DNA of 64,000 bases from Fundicoccus culcitae (GTDB taxonomy: Bacteria > Bacillota > Bacilli > Lactobacillales > Aerococcaceae): positions 1-64,000 of the forward strand of contig NZ_CP102453.1 in assembly GCF_024661895.1 (NCBI RefSeq), read 5' to 3'. Position 1 is the first letter of the stretch, and every line of letters begins with the position of its first letter. The notes below the pieces were generated by a model, which was given only the letters and a program-made list of their open reading frames with translations, was not told the DNA's origin and did no database searches. A program made the translations under genes and the position numbers. Of this stretch, positions 53,065 to 62,197 are shown piece after piece.

Positions 53065-53730
53065 TTAAATACCTTCAAACAAAGCTGTCCCAATTCTAAC
53101 AATCGTCGCTCCTTCACTTAATGCAATCGGATAGTCATGTGACATACCCATACTTAATTCATGGCAAGGGGCATACGCTAAATTTTGTTGACTAATTGTC
53201 ATTTGTAATTCTTTTAATGTTTTGAAAATTTGATGTAACGCATCATCGGTTGCTTCATAGGGTGCCATCGTCATTAAACCTACAATTTTAATTTTATCAA
53301 ATTGGCTCAATACATGGATTTGGTCAATTAGTTCTTCTGGCTTAAATCCAGCCTTACTTTCTTCACCGCTCACATTAACTTGAACAAAGCATTTAATTTC
53401 ATGGTCAGCACGTTTTTGAATTTCTTTAGCTAATGAGAGTCGATCCAGTGAATGAAGATAATCGATTTGATTAATGATAGTTCTAACTTGACGCGTTTGA
53501 AGTCTACCGATGAAATGCCATTCAATCGTTTTTTCTAAGGAACTAAGTGCCGCTTGCTTTTCGAGTAATGCATCGCTGCGATTTTCTCCAAATGCGATAA
53601 CACCTAGTTCAGCTAAGGCTTTTATGGTTGAAGCATCGACTGATTTTGTGACGGCTAACAATTTAGCCTTTGGATTAATTTGATCGATTGACTTCTTGAT
53701 TTTGTTAAGGTTCTCGGATAATTGTGTCAT
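53065..53730 (-). CDS. YggS family pyridoxal phosphate-binding protein
   Basis: 221 residues, single TIM barrel binding PLP. The Lys is in LLAVTKSVD; further marks are FGENRSDALLEK, EWHFIGRLQTRQVR and LSMGMSHDYPIAL. It keeps PLP homeostasis in the cytoplasm. It is usually next to sepF/ylm genes, but not here. Confidence 0.93.
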   Translation of the reverse strand: MTQLSENLNKIKKSIDQINPKAKLLAVTKSVDASTIKALAELGVIAFGENRSDALLEKQAALSSLEKTIEWHFIGRLQTRQVRTIINQIDYLHSLDRLSLAKEIQKRADHEIKCFVQVNVSGEESKAGFKPEELIDQIHVLSQFDKIKIVGLMTMAPYEATDDALHQIFKTLKELQMTISQQNLAYAPCHELSMGMSHDYPIALSEGATIVRIGTALFEGI

Positions 53731-53848
53731 TTATTTACCTCATTTTACATTTATTGTTTGAATGAACATACTTTATTCTATGTTTATTCAAATTTTGTTT
53801 AGTTTCTTTCGATATACTTATGATAATACAACTAAGGAGATGATTACA

Positions 53849-54817
53849 ATGTTTGCTACCAATTATCAGAAATTCAATCGTGGGCGTTTAAAAAGATTTC
53901 TTGTCATTTTGTTGAGTTTACTATCGATAAGCATTATTTCATTAGACCCTTTTGCAACGGTTAATGCCCAAAATAGCAACTATCCTTATGCTGTTCCAAG
54001 TTTAAATGGGACGGTAACATTTGAATTTTGGGGTAATCAAGTCCCTTTATCTATCTCTTTAAGTGTCAGCGAGACGGATCCTACAGTTGGAACGTTAACC
54101 TATCAAGATCATAGCCAAGCTTTTTCACGTTATATTTATCAAGTTGATATAAATTCAGTTGAGACCACACCCATACAACTTACCAATTACTTAGGTGAAA
54201 CACGGACCATTAACGCCAATACGCAACTGACCTTACAAGTGTCAACGAATCAAATTGCCATACCTACGAGTTATTTGTTTGTTAATAGCAATGGGGGCTT
54301 ATCGCTAGCAACAACTGTACCATCGTATTTAACGCAGACGATATCGAGTGACCAATATTTTGAATTAACGCAAATGGATGGCCCCATAGTCACAGAAGAT
54401 TTCGATACTAGTTATGCCGTGGCACAATCAGATTGGACAAATGACTTCTATTTTGATCATGTCAATATGCCAACCAAAATAAGTGTCTATTATAATGATC
54501 AAACCGAAAATCAAGGAACGGTGACCTTTGAATCGGGTCAGCAAACCGTCACCTATCAAGCTGTTTTTGAGACAATCCCACAAGTTAATTTTCGAATGGA
54601 ATCAACATTGAGTGGAGTCGAACCCATCCGGTATATCAAAGCCAATACACGGATTCGATTGAGTCAACCATCTAATCAGAGCCTACCCGCAGAGTTGGGG
54701 GATGACTTGTATCTATTTTATAACAAAAAAGGTGGTATTTCTTTAGCGACAACGCGTTTCACTAGCAATGGATTAGGCACAGAATATGATTTGAAAGCTG
54801 AAGCAGTAGCCAAATAA
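53849..54817 (+). CDS. Secreted hypothetical protein with internal repeat
   Basis: 322 residues. A basic N-region (KFNRGRLKRF), hydrophobic core and VNAQNSNY give a signal peptide cleaved near residue 40. The mature part is strand-rich, with two weakly similar halves that both end with (N/K)KGG(L/I)SLATT-type sequence (NSNGGLSLATTVPS, NKKGGISLATTRFT). No cysteine, lipobox or sortase motif, so likely released. I chose ATG 53849, 9 nt after AAGGAG. No known family recognised. Confidence 0.65.
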   Translation: MFATNYQKFNRGRLKRFLVILLSLLSISIISLDPFATVNAQNSNYPYAVPSLNGTVTFEFWGNQVPLSISLSVSETDPTVGTLTYQDHSQAFSRYIYQVDINSVETTPIQLTNYLGETRTINANTQLTLQVSTNQIAIPTSYLFVNSNGGLSLATTVPSYLTQTISSDQYFELTQMDGPIVTEDFDTSYAVAQSDWTNDFYFDHVNMPTKISVYYNDQTENQGTVTFESGQQTVTYQAVFETIPQVNFRMESTLSGVEPIRYIKANTRIRLSQPSNQSLPAELGDDLYLFYNKKGGISLATTRFTSNGLGTEYDLKAEAVAK

Positions 54818-54831
54818 TATAAGTAAAAAGA

Positions 54832-54874
54832 AAGTTCAAAACTAGTTTTTAATACTAGCTTTGAACTTTTTTAT
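54832..54874. terminator. Terminator between the secreted-protein gene and YwaF-like gene
   Basis: 15-bp arms with one mismatch (54832-54846, 54854-54868), then six T. Confidence 0.8.
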
Positions 54875-54905
54875 TGTTTTAAACGATTGACATCAATAAA
54901 TAAAA

Positions 54906-55577
54906 TTATGTATAAAATATTTTCTGCAACCATAAATATAATTTTTCTAATAAACAAAACATGAGATAACTGACTAAAATTGAAGCAGGAACATAAATTA
55001 TGTCGGGTGTATTAGGAAAAACGGGTTTTCGTACTAAGTAAAAATAATTTCCATCAATCAATGGATTTAAAAAGTATACAAACAGAACGTAGATACTCAA
55101 CCAAAATATGGCCATATACTTATCCTTTTTCTGAAGTTTCATATCATAGGCAAACATGGCATAGTAAGGCAGTAATAAGGTGATGACATGATTAGTGATA
55201 AAGCTAATTCCTAGTGGATGCGTAATATGTTGAATTTCCGTTGGTAAAGCAAAGCTCATCCAAGCAAAGCCACTATAATAATAAATCAAAGGAAATAGGG
55301 TTCTATTTTTCGTAATAAGGAAGATTATTCCAAGGATTGTATTGATACGGCTGATATGAAGGGGCAATGAGTCACCTAATGTGAAATTCCCTGTAAAAAA
55401 GTAGGTACCATAAAGCAAAATTTGCTGTGCAATACTAACAACTAATATTGTAGGCGTCAACCAATGACGATATTGCTTAATCTTTCTATTTAAACGAAAT
55501 AAAATAATTGCAAAAAAGACTAAAATTAGGATATAAATCCAATGCTCAATACTAAAAAGAGTAATATAGTCCTCCAT
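54906..55577 (-). CDS. YwaF/TIGR02206 family membrane protein
   Basis: 223 residues, about seven membrane segments. The family mark LPLHISRINTILG follows the third segment. Related proteins are of unknown function. Minus strand, convergent with the secreted-protein gene. Confidence 0.78.
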   Translation of the reverse strand: MEDYITLFSIEHWIYILILVFFAIILFRLNRKIKQYRHWLTPTILVVSIAQQILLYGTYFFTGNFTLGDSLPLHISRINTILGIIFLITKNRTLFPLIYYYSGFAWMSFALPTEIQHITHPLGISFITNHVITLLLPYYAMFAYDMKLQKKDKYMAIFWLSIYVLFVYFLNPLIDGNYFYLVRKPVFPNTPDIIYVPASILVSYLMFCLLEKLYLWLQKIFYT

Positions 55578-55663
55578 TAAATACCACCTTTAAATTTTAA
55601 TATAACCAAAAGCATTTTAACATAGTGAAAAGCAAAAAGACAAAACTAGTGCATAGTTAAAAT

Positions 55664-55688
55664 TAAATCGTAATCATTGTGATTAAAT
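55664..55688. promoter_or_regulatory. Fur-family box (Zur- or PerR-like) before the metal ATPase
   Basis: The 7-1-7 core TCGTAAT-C-ATTGTGA (55668-55682) fits the Zur consensus TCGTAATNATTACGA in 12 of 14 positions and the PerR consensus TTATAATNATTATAA in 10 of 14. The left half TAAATCGTAAT is a perfect Zur half-site. It lies 16 bp before the -35 element. Confidence 0.6.
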
Positions 55689-55704
55689 ATAGTGATATTT
55701 TTGC

Positions 55705-55733
55705 TTGCTTAATTCATCTGAAGGGTGTATAAT
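55705..55733 (+). promoter_or_regulatory. Promoter of the metal ATPase gene
   Basis: TTGCTT (55705-55710), 17-bp spacer, TATAAT (55728-55733), 52 bp before the start. Confidence 0.65.
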
Positions 55734-55785
55734 TTGGTTAAACAATCAAGCGAACGTTTAATCGAATGAAGATGGAGGAATTTAT

Positions 55786-57780
55786 ATGGATGCTAATGTT
55801 CATAACGAAAATAATCACGCTTGTCACAACCATAATCATGATCACAACCATGACCATGATCACAACCATGACCATGATCACAACCATGACCATGATCACA
55901 ACCATGACCATAATCACGGTTCTACGCCAATCATGGCTTATTTCACTGGATTGATTTTGGCCATTATTGCTTTGTTATTAGATGATAATTATTTACTGAT
56001 TAAAAATATTTTATTTATTTTCGCAACCATCGCAGCAGGCTACCATGTAATTATTCTTGAAGGTGTGACTGAAACGATTGAGAATTCAAAGAAAGAAGGG
56101 CGTTTCACCCCGAATTCACATATTCTAATGGGATTAGCCGCAATCGGCGCAACGATTATTGGGAATTATTGGGAAGCAACCTTGCTGATGTTAATCTTTT
56201 CAGGAGCTCACTTTTTAGAAGAATATGCTGAAGGACGTAGTCGGAGAGAAATTACGCAATTACTAAAAATGAACCCGACCAAGGCTCGTTTAATATCAGA
56301 AGATGGGAGTGTTCAGCAAGTTGAAGCTAGTCAACTTCAAATTAAAGATAAAGTAAAGGTTTTAAATGGGGATCAAATTCCCATTGATGGTGTTATTTTA
56401 GAAGGTTCAACTTCCATTGATGAATCGGCTATTAATGGTGAAAGTATTCCTTTAGAGAAAAATCCAGGTGATGTCGTTTTTGCTGGAACTATAAATGGGA
56501 ATGGGACTTTTGTCATGGAAGTAACTAAAACGAATGAAAATACCGTCTTTTCAAAGATTATTGATTTGGTAAGTCAAAATCAACATAATCAAACAAAAGT
56601 GGCGGGAATAATCGAACGCTTTGAACCGCGTTATGTTAACTTAGTTATTATGCTCGTTTTATTTGTCATGTTTGTTAGTCCGTTATTTTTAGATTGGGGA
56701 TTTGATGAAAGTATTTATACGGGCTTAGTATTATTAGTAGCTGCTTCACCCTGTGCTTTAGCTGCAGCAACGGTTTCAGTCACTTTGTCGGCAACATCAA
56801 ATTTGGCTAAACAAGGCGTTTTATCTAAAGGCAGTGCCTATTTAACCCAGTTTGGATCGACTAAGGCCATAGCCTTTGATAAAACGGGCACCTTAACTAA
56901 AGGTAAGCCATCTGTAACTGACTATGAGTTTAATGATGAAATGGTTGATGAATCATTTATTATTGATATAGTAGTTTCACTTGAAAGCCAATCCAATCAC
57001 CCCTTAGCAGAAGCGATACTGACTAAATTTTCTGCTAATAATACCTATCCTTTAACCGTTACTAATCAAACGGGTAAAGGCTTAATGGCCGAATATTTAG
57101 GTAAAAATTATCGTGTTGGTAAACCTTCGTCATTTCAAAATGTTTCTACAAAAATCGACAAGATGATGGAAAAACTTTCCAATGAAGGAAAGACCGTGGT
57201 TTATGTAGCGGTGGATGAATTAGTTGTTGGATACATAGCCTTGATGGATATGCCTAAAGAAAACGCTGAAGACACGATTAATTATTTTAAAGACAATGGC
57301 ATTAAAACCATCTTAATCACAGGCGATGCTGAATTAACGGGTCAAGCTGTGGGGGATAAGCTTGGGGTGGATCAAGTCATGGCGAATGTTATGCCAGAAG
57401 ATAAATCGCAAAAGATCGATCAGTTAAAAAGCCAATATGGTATTACTACAATGGTAGGTGATGGAATCAATGATGCGCCTGCGTTAGTAAATGCAGATAT
57501 TGGCATGGCGATGGGCGAGGGGACTGATGTAGCTGTTGAAGTTTCAGATATCGTTTTGATGAAAAATGATTTGTCAAAGTGTATTTATACACATAAATTA
57601 TCTAAGAAAATGAATCGTGTGATTTGGCAGAATATTATTTTTTCTATGGCTGTGGTTGTTTTTCTCGTCATCGTCACCTTGTTAGGTTTAACGGATATGG
57701 CTATTAGTGTAATCATTCATGAAGGTAGTACGTTAGTAGTTATCTTCAATGGCTTGCGGTTATTGAGAAAAATTGATTAA
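55786..57780 (+). CDS. P1B-4-type heavy-metal transporting ATPase with His-rich N-terminus
   Basis: 664 residues. Residues about 8-45 are almost only His, Asn and Asp, a likely metal buffer in place of a CxxC domain. Then membrane segments, the GDQIPIDGVI and DESAINGES actuator blocks, SPC in the sixth segment (ASPCALA), phosphorylation site DKTGTLT, hinge GDGINDAPA and HEGSTLVV in the last segment. SPC plus HEG(S/G)T marks subgroup 1B-4 (PfeT, ZosA, CoaT, PmtA), which exports Fe(II), Zn or Co. GGAGG site. Confidence 0.9.
   Translation: MDANVHNENNHACHNHNHDHNHDHDHNHDHDHNHDHDHNHDHNHGSTPIMAYFTGLILAIIALLLDDNYLLIKNILFIFATIAAGYHVIILEGVTETIENSKKEGRFTPNSHILMGLAAIGATIIGNYWEATLLMLIFSGAHFLEEYAEGRSRREITQLLKMNPTKARLISEDGSVQQVEASQLQIKDKVKVLNGDQIPIDGVILEGSTSIDESAINGESIPLEKNPGDVVFAGTINGNGTFVMEVTKTNENTVFSKIIDLVSQNQHNQTKVAGIIERFEPRYVNLVIMLVLFVMFVSPLFLDWGFDESIYTGLVLLVAASPCALAAATVSVTLSATSNLAKQGVLSKGSAYLTQFGSTKAIAFDKTGTLTKGKPSVTDYEFNDEMVDESFIIDIVVSLESQSNHPLAEAILTKFSANNTYPLTVTNQTGKGLMAEYLGKNYRVGKPSSFQNVSTKIDKMMEKLSNEGKTVVYVAVDELVVGYIALMDMPKENAEDTINYFKDNGIKTILITGDAELTGQAVGDKLGVDQVMANVMPEDKSQKIDQLKSQYGITTMVGDGINDAPALVNADIGMAMGEGTDVAVEVSDIVLMKNDLSKCIYTHKLSKKMNRVIWQNIIFSMAVVVFLVIVTLLGLTDMAISVIIHEGSTLVVIFNGLRLLRKID
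55832..55918 (+). repeat. In-frame 18-bp repeats coding for the His-rich segment
   Basis: CACAACCATGACCATGAT (HNHDHD) recurs about four times in tandem with point changes. 18 bp keeps the frame, so slippage changes only the number of metal-binding histidines. Confidence 0.75.
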
Positions 57781-57793
57781 ATGAAGTTGAAAC

Positions 57794-57832
57794 AAAAAAA
57801 CGTCTTTTCCATTACTTGAAAGACGTTTTTTT
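57794..57832. terminator. Terminator after the metal ATPase
   Basis: Arms AAAAAAACGTCTTT (57794-57807) and AAAGACGTTTTTTT (57819-57832), perfect. Confidence 0.9.
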
Positions 57833-57937
57833 ATTTTGTGCTATATTAAGCTAATGAAAATTTGTTGAAATAAGTTGTCAATGTTATGATGGGTATAATT
57901 GAATTTTTAGTTGATGACTGAAAAAGATGGGGGTTTA

Positions 57938-58765
57938 ATGATGTCTCGTAGAAATAATCATTATTTAAAAATGGAAACACACTATTTACCAATACCATAC
58001 TATAAGGAAAATCGGCGCATTCGCGTTTTATTACCAAAGGACTATGAGAAAGATACGTGGGCTAGTTATCCCGTCCTCTATATGCATGATGGCCAAAATG
58101 TCTTTTATAGTAAAGAATCTTATTCAGGCTATTCTTGGAAAGTTATTCCAACCCTTAAAGAACAGACAAGTTTACCCAAGATGATTGTCGTTGGCATCGA
58201 TAATGGTGGGATTAAGCGCCTAGATGAGTATGGACCTTGGCAAACAGACTTACCTAATTTACAAAATGATTATGTAGTTGGTGGTGTTGGAATGGCTTAT
58301 GGTGAATGGGTTGTCAATGAACTTAAACCTTTCATTGACAGTCAATATCGAACCAAAAAAGAAGCGAAGCAAACACTCTTGGCTGGAAGTTCTATGGGGG
58401 GATTGATTACGGCTTATATGGGGTCTGCTTATCCTGATGTTTTTGGGACAATTGGCGTTTTTTCGCTAGCATCATGGTTTAGTCAGAGGGATTTTCTTGA
58501 CTTTGTCAGTCATCATCCAATCCCATCAGAAAATAAAATTTACCTGCAAGTTGGTACTAACGAAGGTGATGATGTGGATTCGTCCATGCTGAATGAAAAA
58601 GTTAACCAAGTGTATATTGATACGACCTTAGAGTATTATCAATCATTGATTGGTCAAGGAGTTGGATTAAATCAAATTTGGTTACGTATTTTAGCTGACG
58701 AAATCCATCATGAAAAATATTGGGCGGATCATTTTTTAGAATTTTTGTTATTTGCTTTTGAGTGA
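57938..58765 (+). CDS. Alpha/beta hydrolase, esterase D/IroE-like
   Basis: 275 residues. The block VLYMHDGQNVFY is typical of the putative esterase family; the nucleophile elbow is GSSMGG (LLAGSSMGGLITAYMG), the catalytic His probably in the C-terminal DEIHHEKYW. Start at ATG 57938 or 57941 after GATGGGGG. Cytoplasmic. Followed by comEB 20 bp later, likely one transcript. Substrate unknown. Confidence 0.85.
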   Translation: MMSRRNNHYLKMETHYLPIPYYKENRRIRVLLPKDYEKDTWASYPVLYMHDGQNVFYSKESYSGYSWKVIPTLKEQTSLPKMIVVGIDNGGIKRLDEYGPWQTDLPNLQNDYVVGGVGMAYGEWVVNELKPFIDSQYRTKKEAKQTLLAGSSMGGLITAYMGSAYPDVFGTIGVFSLASWFSQRDFLDFVSHHPIPSENKIYLQVGTNEGDDVDSSMLNEKVNQVYIDTTLEYYQSLIGQGVGLNQIWLRILADEIHHEKYWADHFLEFLLFAFE

Positions 58766-58785
58766 AGAAAAATAGGAGGTAATAT

Positions 58786-59280
58786 ATGGTCGATCGGATT
58801 CCTTGGAATCAATATTTCCTTTCCCAAAGTCTAGTCTTGTCATTAAGAAGTACTTGCCAACGCTTAATGGTTGGAGCTGTTATTGTTCGTGAACACCGAA
58901 TGATTGCCGGGGGATATAATGGTTCTGTAAGTGGTGAAGAACATTGTACACAGGTAGGTTGCTATTTAGAAAACGGTAGATGTGTACGGACAGTACATGC
59001 TGAAATGAATGCTATTATTCAATGTAGTAAGTTTGGAGCAAGTACTCAAGGAGCAGATATTTACGTCACACATTTTCCGTGCCTAAAATGTACGCAAGCG
59101 ATTATTCAAGCGGGTATCAAACGAATCATCTATTTGTATGATTATCATAACCATGAGTATGCGTTAAGACTAATTAAACAAGCTGAAATTGAAGTGTTAA
59201 AGGTAGAATTATCCAATGACATATTTCAGCAATTGGCTAATTTTAACGAATTAAATCTTCGAAAAGAAAGTTTAGACTAA
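58786..59280 (+). CDS. comEB: ComE operon protein 2/deoxycytidylate deaminase
   Basis: 164 residues. Zinc site: His-Ala-Glu in VHAEMNAIIQ and PCLKC (Pro-Cys-x-x-Cys). dCMP deaminases make dUMP for thymidylate synthesis; in Bacillus the homologue is encoded in the comE locus. Here it is not beside comEA or comEC but after an esterase gene. AGGAGGT site. Confidence 0.9.
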   Translation: MVDRIPWNQYFLSQSLVLSLRSTCQRLMVGAVIVREHRMIAGGYNGSVSGEEHCTQVGCYLENGRCVRTVHAEMNAIIQCSKFGASTQGADIYVTHFPCLKCTQAIIQAGIKRIIYLYDYHNHEYALRLIKQAEIEVLKVELSNDIFQQLANFNELNLRKESLD

Positions 59281-59319
59281 AAAGAGAAAGGCTCTCTAGA
59301 TGAGCCTTTCTCTTTTTTT
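59281..59319. terminator. Bidirectional terminator after comEB
   Basis: Perfect 14-bp arms AAAGAGAAAGGCTC (59281-59294) and GAGCCTTTCTCTTT (59302-59315), then T. Confidence 0.9.
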
Positions 59320-59335
59320 ACATAGTTAAACCAAA

Positions 59336-60385
59336 TTATTGTTGTGCTGCATCGATAATAGCTTGGATGTATCCACCAGCATCCACTAAAGTTGCTCCAG
59401 AAACGACATCTGCTACATTACCTTCTTCACCTAAACCTTCAAGTTCAGCAACAGCTTCTTCTAATTCAGCTATTGTTTTACCAGAAACAAATTCAGAAAT
59501 AGCAGCCATGTTGTCAATGTAGCTAATTGTTGAACCAGCATTTTCAGTCATCATTGCTGAATAGCCTTCAGAATCCATTAATTTAGAAACTAAAACAGTT
59601 CCTTCAGGATAATTTTCACCAAATTTACCATCTGAATTAGGTACACCTGTCCAATCTTCACCTTCAACAAATTGGAATTCATCGATGGAGCCACTTAATA
59701 CCGTATCACCATCAACAACTGCCGTTGCAATTGCAAATGAACGTGTACCATGTGGGGCAGCTAACGTTTGTTTAATTTCTGCATTTTCAGCATTTGCAAT
59801 GGCAAACTCAAAACCATTATTAGCTGTATCTACGACTAGCTGTAAATAGCCGGATGAATCGACTAATGTTGCACCAGAAACAACATCAGAAACATTGCCA
59901 TCTTCTCCAAGAGCCGTTAATTCAGCAATTGATTCTTCTAGTTCAGCTAATGTTTTGCCAATTGCAAAATCTTGTAAAGCATCTAAGTTATCGTTATAAG
60001 TTACGGTTGCTCCTGCATGCTCAGTCATCATTTCAGAATAAGCATCTGAATTTAAACGTTTGCTCGCTAAGTTATAGCCTTCAGGATAATTTTCTCCAAA
60101 GCCTTCATCAGAGTTTGGAACACCTACCCATTGATCACCTTCAACAAATTGGAATTCATCTAGCTGAACATCGACAATCGTTTCGCCATTTAAAACAACA
60201 ACAGCTGTTCCAAATGATTGATTACCATGAGGGGCACCATAGCCTACACGTACAGTTAAGCCTTCTTCTTGAGCTTGAACAATTATTGGAGATACATTAA
60301 CAAAACTAGCGGTTGACATAGCTAGAGGGCCAGATAACAAAACAGAAGCTAAAAGACTAACACCGACAAATTTAATTTTTTTCAT
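59336..60385 (-). CDS. Secreted protein with two FMN-binding-like repeats
   Basis: 349 residues. Signal peptide to about residue 39 (IIVQA-QEEG). Two repeats (about 42-190 and 200-349), each with (A)APHG..SF, (L/I)DEFQFVEG, VPNSD..FGENYPEG and DVVSGATLVD. SGAT with preceding Asp is the motif at which ApbE attaches FMN to threonine. FMN-bearing surface proteins take part in extracellular electron transfer. No lipobox, so not a lipoprotein like PplA. No apbE gene is in the window; flavinylation is inferred. Confidence 0.72.
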   Translation of the reverse strand: MKKIKFVGVSLLASVLLSGPLAMSTASFVNVSPIIVQAQEEGLTVRVGYGAPHGNQSFGTAVVVLNGETIVDVQLDEFQFVEGDQWVGVPNSDEGFGENYPEGYNLASKRLNSDAYSEMMTEHAGATVTYNDNLDALQDFAIGKTLAELEESIAELTALGEDGNVSDVVSGATLVDSSGYLQLVVDTANNGFEFAIANAENAEIKQTLAAPHGTRSFAIATAVVDGDTVLSGSIDEFQFVEGEDWTGVPNSDGKFGENYPEGTVLVSKLMDSEGYSAMMTENAGSTISYIDNMAAISEFVSGKTIAELEEAVAELEGLGEEGNVADVVSGATLVDAGGYIQAIIDAAQQ

Positions 60386-60402
60386 GTGAAAACTCCTTTG
60401 AT

Positions 60403-60427
60403 TTAGTATAAATTAATTATATACTAA
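60403..60427. promoter_or_regulatory. Near-perfect palindrome before the FMN-like gene
   Basis: Arms TTAGTATA (60403-60410) and TATACTAA (60420-60427) are exact reverse complements; the 9-nt centre is nearly symmetric too. 18 bp upstream of the minus-strand start and overlapping its probable -10 (TATACT). A candidate operator; binding protein unknown. Confidence 0.5.
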
Positions 60428-60750
60428 CACGTGAAAAAATGCACTATAAAATTTGCTTATTTAATCATATTATAATATATGTAAAGTCTACATAAGTATA
60501 AATTTCATAAAGTTTTCCATCTAAGAAAACGCTTTATATCGGTATTTTCGAAAGAAAAATCGCTAATTATATAAATAAATTATATACTTTATGATAATAA
60601 TCAATTCTAAATAAAGCGATACATTTAATGAAATAAAAGAAATGTTTTATTGCAATTAAACTAAATATAAATAATAGGCTTTTAAAAAGAAATATTCCGC
60701 CTAATAAGGTATAATAAAATAACGATAAGAATGATTATGGAGGATATTTA
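60428..60750. other. AT-rich divergent intergenic region
   Basis: Very AT-rich. No open frame worth calling. A TATAAT at 60710-60715 lies 36 bp before the L,D-transpeptidase gene, without a clear -35 partner. Confidence 0.4.
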
Positions 60751-62145
60751 ATGGGAAAAAGAGGGTTCGATAAATTTAAACCAATATACGGTGTTATTAT
60801 TCTAGTCATAGTTTTTGCTATTATTTATTTTGGTGGCGTATGGTATTACCAATCTCATTTCTTACCAAATACACGTTTCAATTCGATATCCATTGGTAAT
60901 GACTCAGTTGTCTCTGCACAAGAGGAACTGACCAAGCAATTAAACCAAAAGGAAATTGTTTTTTCTGAAGGTGAAAATGCACTTGGCTTTATTAATCTTG
61001 AACAATTGGATGTACAAGTTAGTGCGACCAATCAACTCAATGAATTATTAGATCATCAATCAACATTTGGTTGGCCACTTAATATGCTTAGATTACGTAA
61101 GCAAGAAGTGAATGATGCGACTCTTTTGACTTATGATCAAACAATGCTAAATGGATTAATCCATACGTTAAAAGTTGATAATAGTAGCCGAACAAGCTCA
61201 CAAGATGCTTATATAGCTAATACCGATGACAATGGCTTTCAAATAATTTCTGAGGTAGAAGGTAATCAAGTGGATAGTACTTCTTTAAGTCAAGCAATAA
61301 CATCCAATGTTTTAGAGAATGAGACGGAACTTGAATTATCCAATGCATACATTAAACCTGATGTTTATCAAGATGATGAAAATCTAACCCTATTGATGAC
61401 TGAACTAGATAAAATGCAAAATACAGAGATTGTTTTAGAATTTAATCATAACGAAGTTCAGATTCCTAAAAATGACATTGCTAGCTGGATTTATATGGAT
61501 GAGTCTGGAAATCCTGAGGTAGATAAAGCCCTTGTTGAAGAGTATTTACTAGCTTTAAATCGTGAATATGCTAGTTTATTTCAAACTGCTACTTTTAACA
61601 GTACTTATTCAGGTGAGATAACCATTGAACCTGGAACTTATGGTTGGTATATTGATCGCTTTGGCGAATCAGAAGCAATCATTGCTAATTTACATGAAGG
61701 TGGCTCTTATCGAAGAGAACCGATAATTGGTGGAAGTGGTTATATGACTGATTCTTATTATGGTGACAGCTATGTTGAAGTTTCAATTCCACATCAAAGA
61801 ATGTGGGTCTATATAAACGGAGAGGTGGCTATAGATACCCCTATTGTGTCTGGTCTACCTGGAACAAGTACAGTACCTGGTTCTTATCAGGTATGGTTTA
61901 AAGAAGAAGATTCAACCTTAGTGGGTTATAATCCAAATACGGAATTAGATTATGAAGTGCCAGTTGAATATTGGATTGCTTTTGATGATCAAGCCCAAGG
62001 CATTCATGATGCGAGTTGGCAAGCCTCATTTGGGGGCAATGCCTATTTAAATGGCGGGTCGCTTGGATGTATTAATACGCCGCCAGCAATAATGGGACAA
62101 GTATTTGAGTTAGTCTACGTAGGCATGCCCGTCATTGTCTATTAG
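60751..62145 (+). CDS. L,D-transpeptidase (YkuD family) with N-terminal membrane anchor
   Basis: 464 residues: cytoplasmic start, one membrane helix (about 14-34), an extracellular region with peptidoglycan-binding (PG_binding_4-like) parts (about 40-330), and a YkuD catalytic domain (about 345-464) with the motif HDASW...NGGSLGCINTP holding catalytic His and Cys. It makes 3-3 crosslinks or attaches to peptidoglycan stem peptides. GGAGG site. Monocistronic. Confidence 0.9.
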   Translation: MGKRGFDKFKPIYGVIILVIVFAIIYFGGVWYYQSHFLPNTRFNSISIGNDSVVSAQEELTKQLNQKEIVFSEGENALGFINLEQLDVQVSATNQLNELLDHQSTFGWPLNMLRLRKQEVNDATLLTYDQTMLNGLIHTLKVDNSSRTSSQDAYIANTDDNGFQIISEVEGNQVDSTSLSQAITSNVLENETELELSNAYIKPDVYQDDENLTLLMTELDKMQNTEIVLEFNHNEVQIPKNDIASWIYMDESGNPEVDKALVEEYLLALNREYASLFQTATFNSTYSGEITIEPGTYGWYIDRFGESEAIIANLHEGGSYRREPIIGGSGYMTDSYYGDSYVEVSIPHQRMWVYINGEVAIDTPIVSGLPGTSTVPGSYQVWFKEEDSTLVGYNPNTELDYEVPVEYWIAFDDQAQGIHDASWQASFGGNAYLNGGSLGCINTPPAIMGQVFELVYVGMPVIVY

Positions 62146-62154
62146 ATCAAAATA

Positions 62155-62192
62155 AAAAGCCTAAGTGCACGGTTGTGCATCTAGGCTTTTTT
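62155..62192. terminator. Bidirectional terminator after the L,D-transpeptidase
   Basis: Outer arms AAAAGCCTA (62155-62163) and TAGGCTTTT (62182-62190), inner GTGCAC/GTGCAT. Confidence 0.85.
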
Positions 62193-62197
62193 ACTTA

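Noticed and set aside
59854-60300. 148-codon plus-strand open frame opposite the FMN-like gene
   Set aside because: Leu/Gln/His-rich shadow of a highly biased minus-strand gene; no ribosome binding site.
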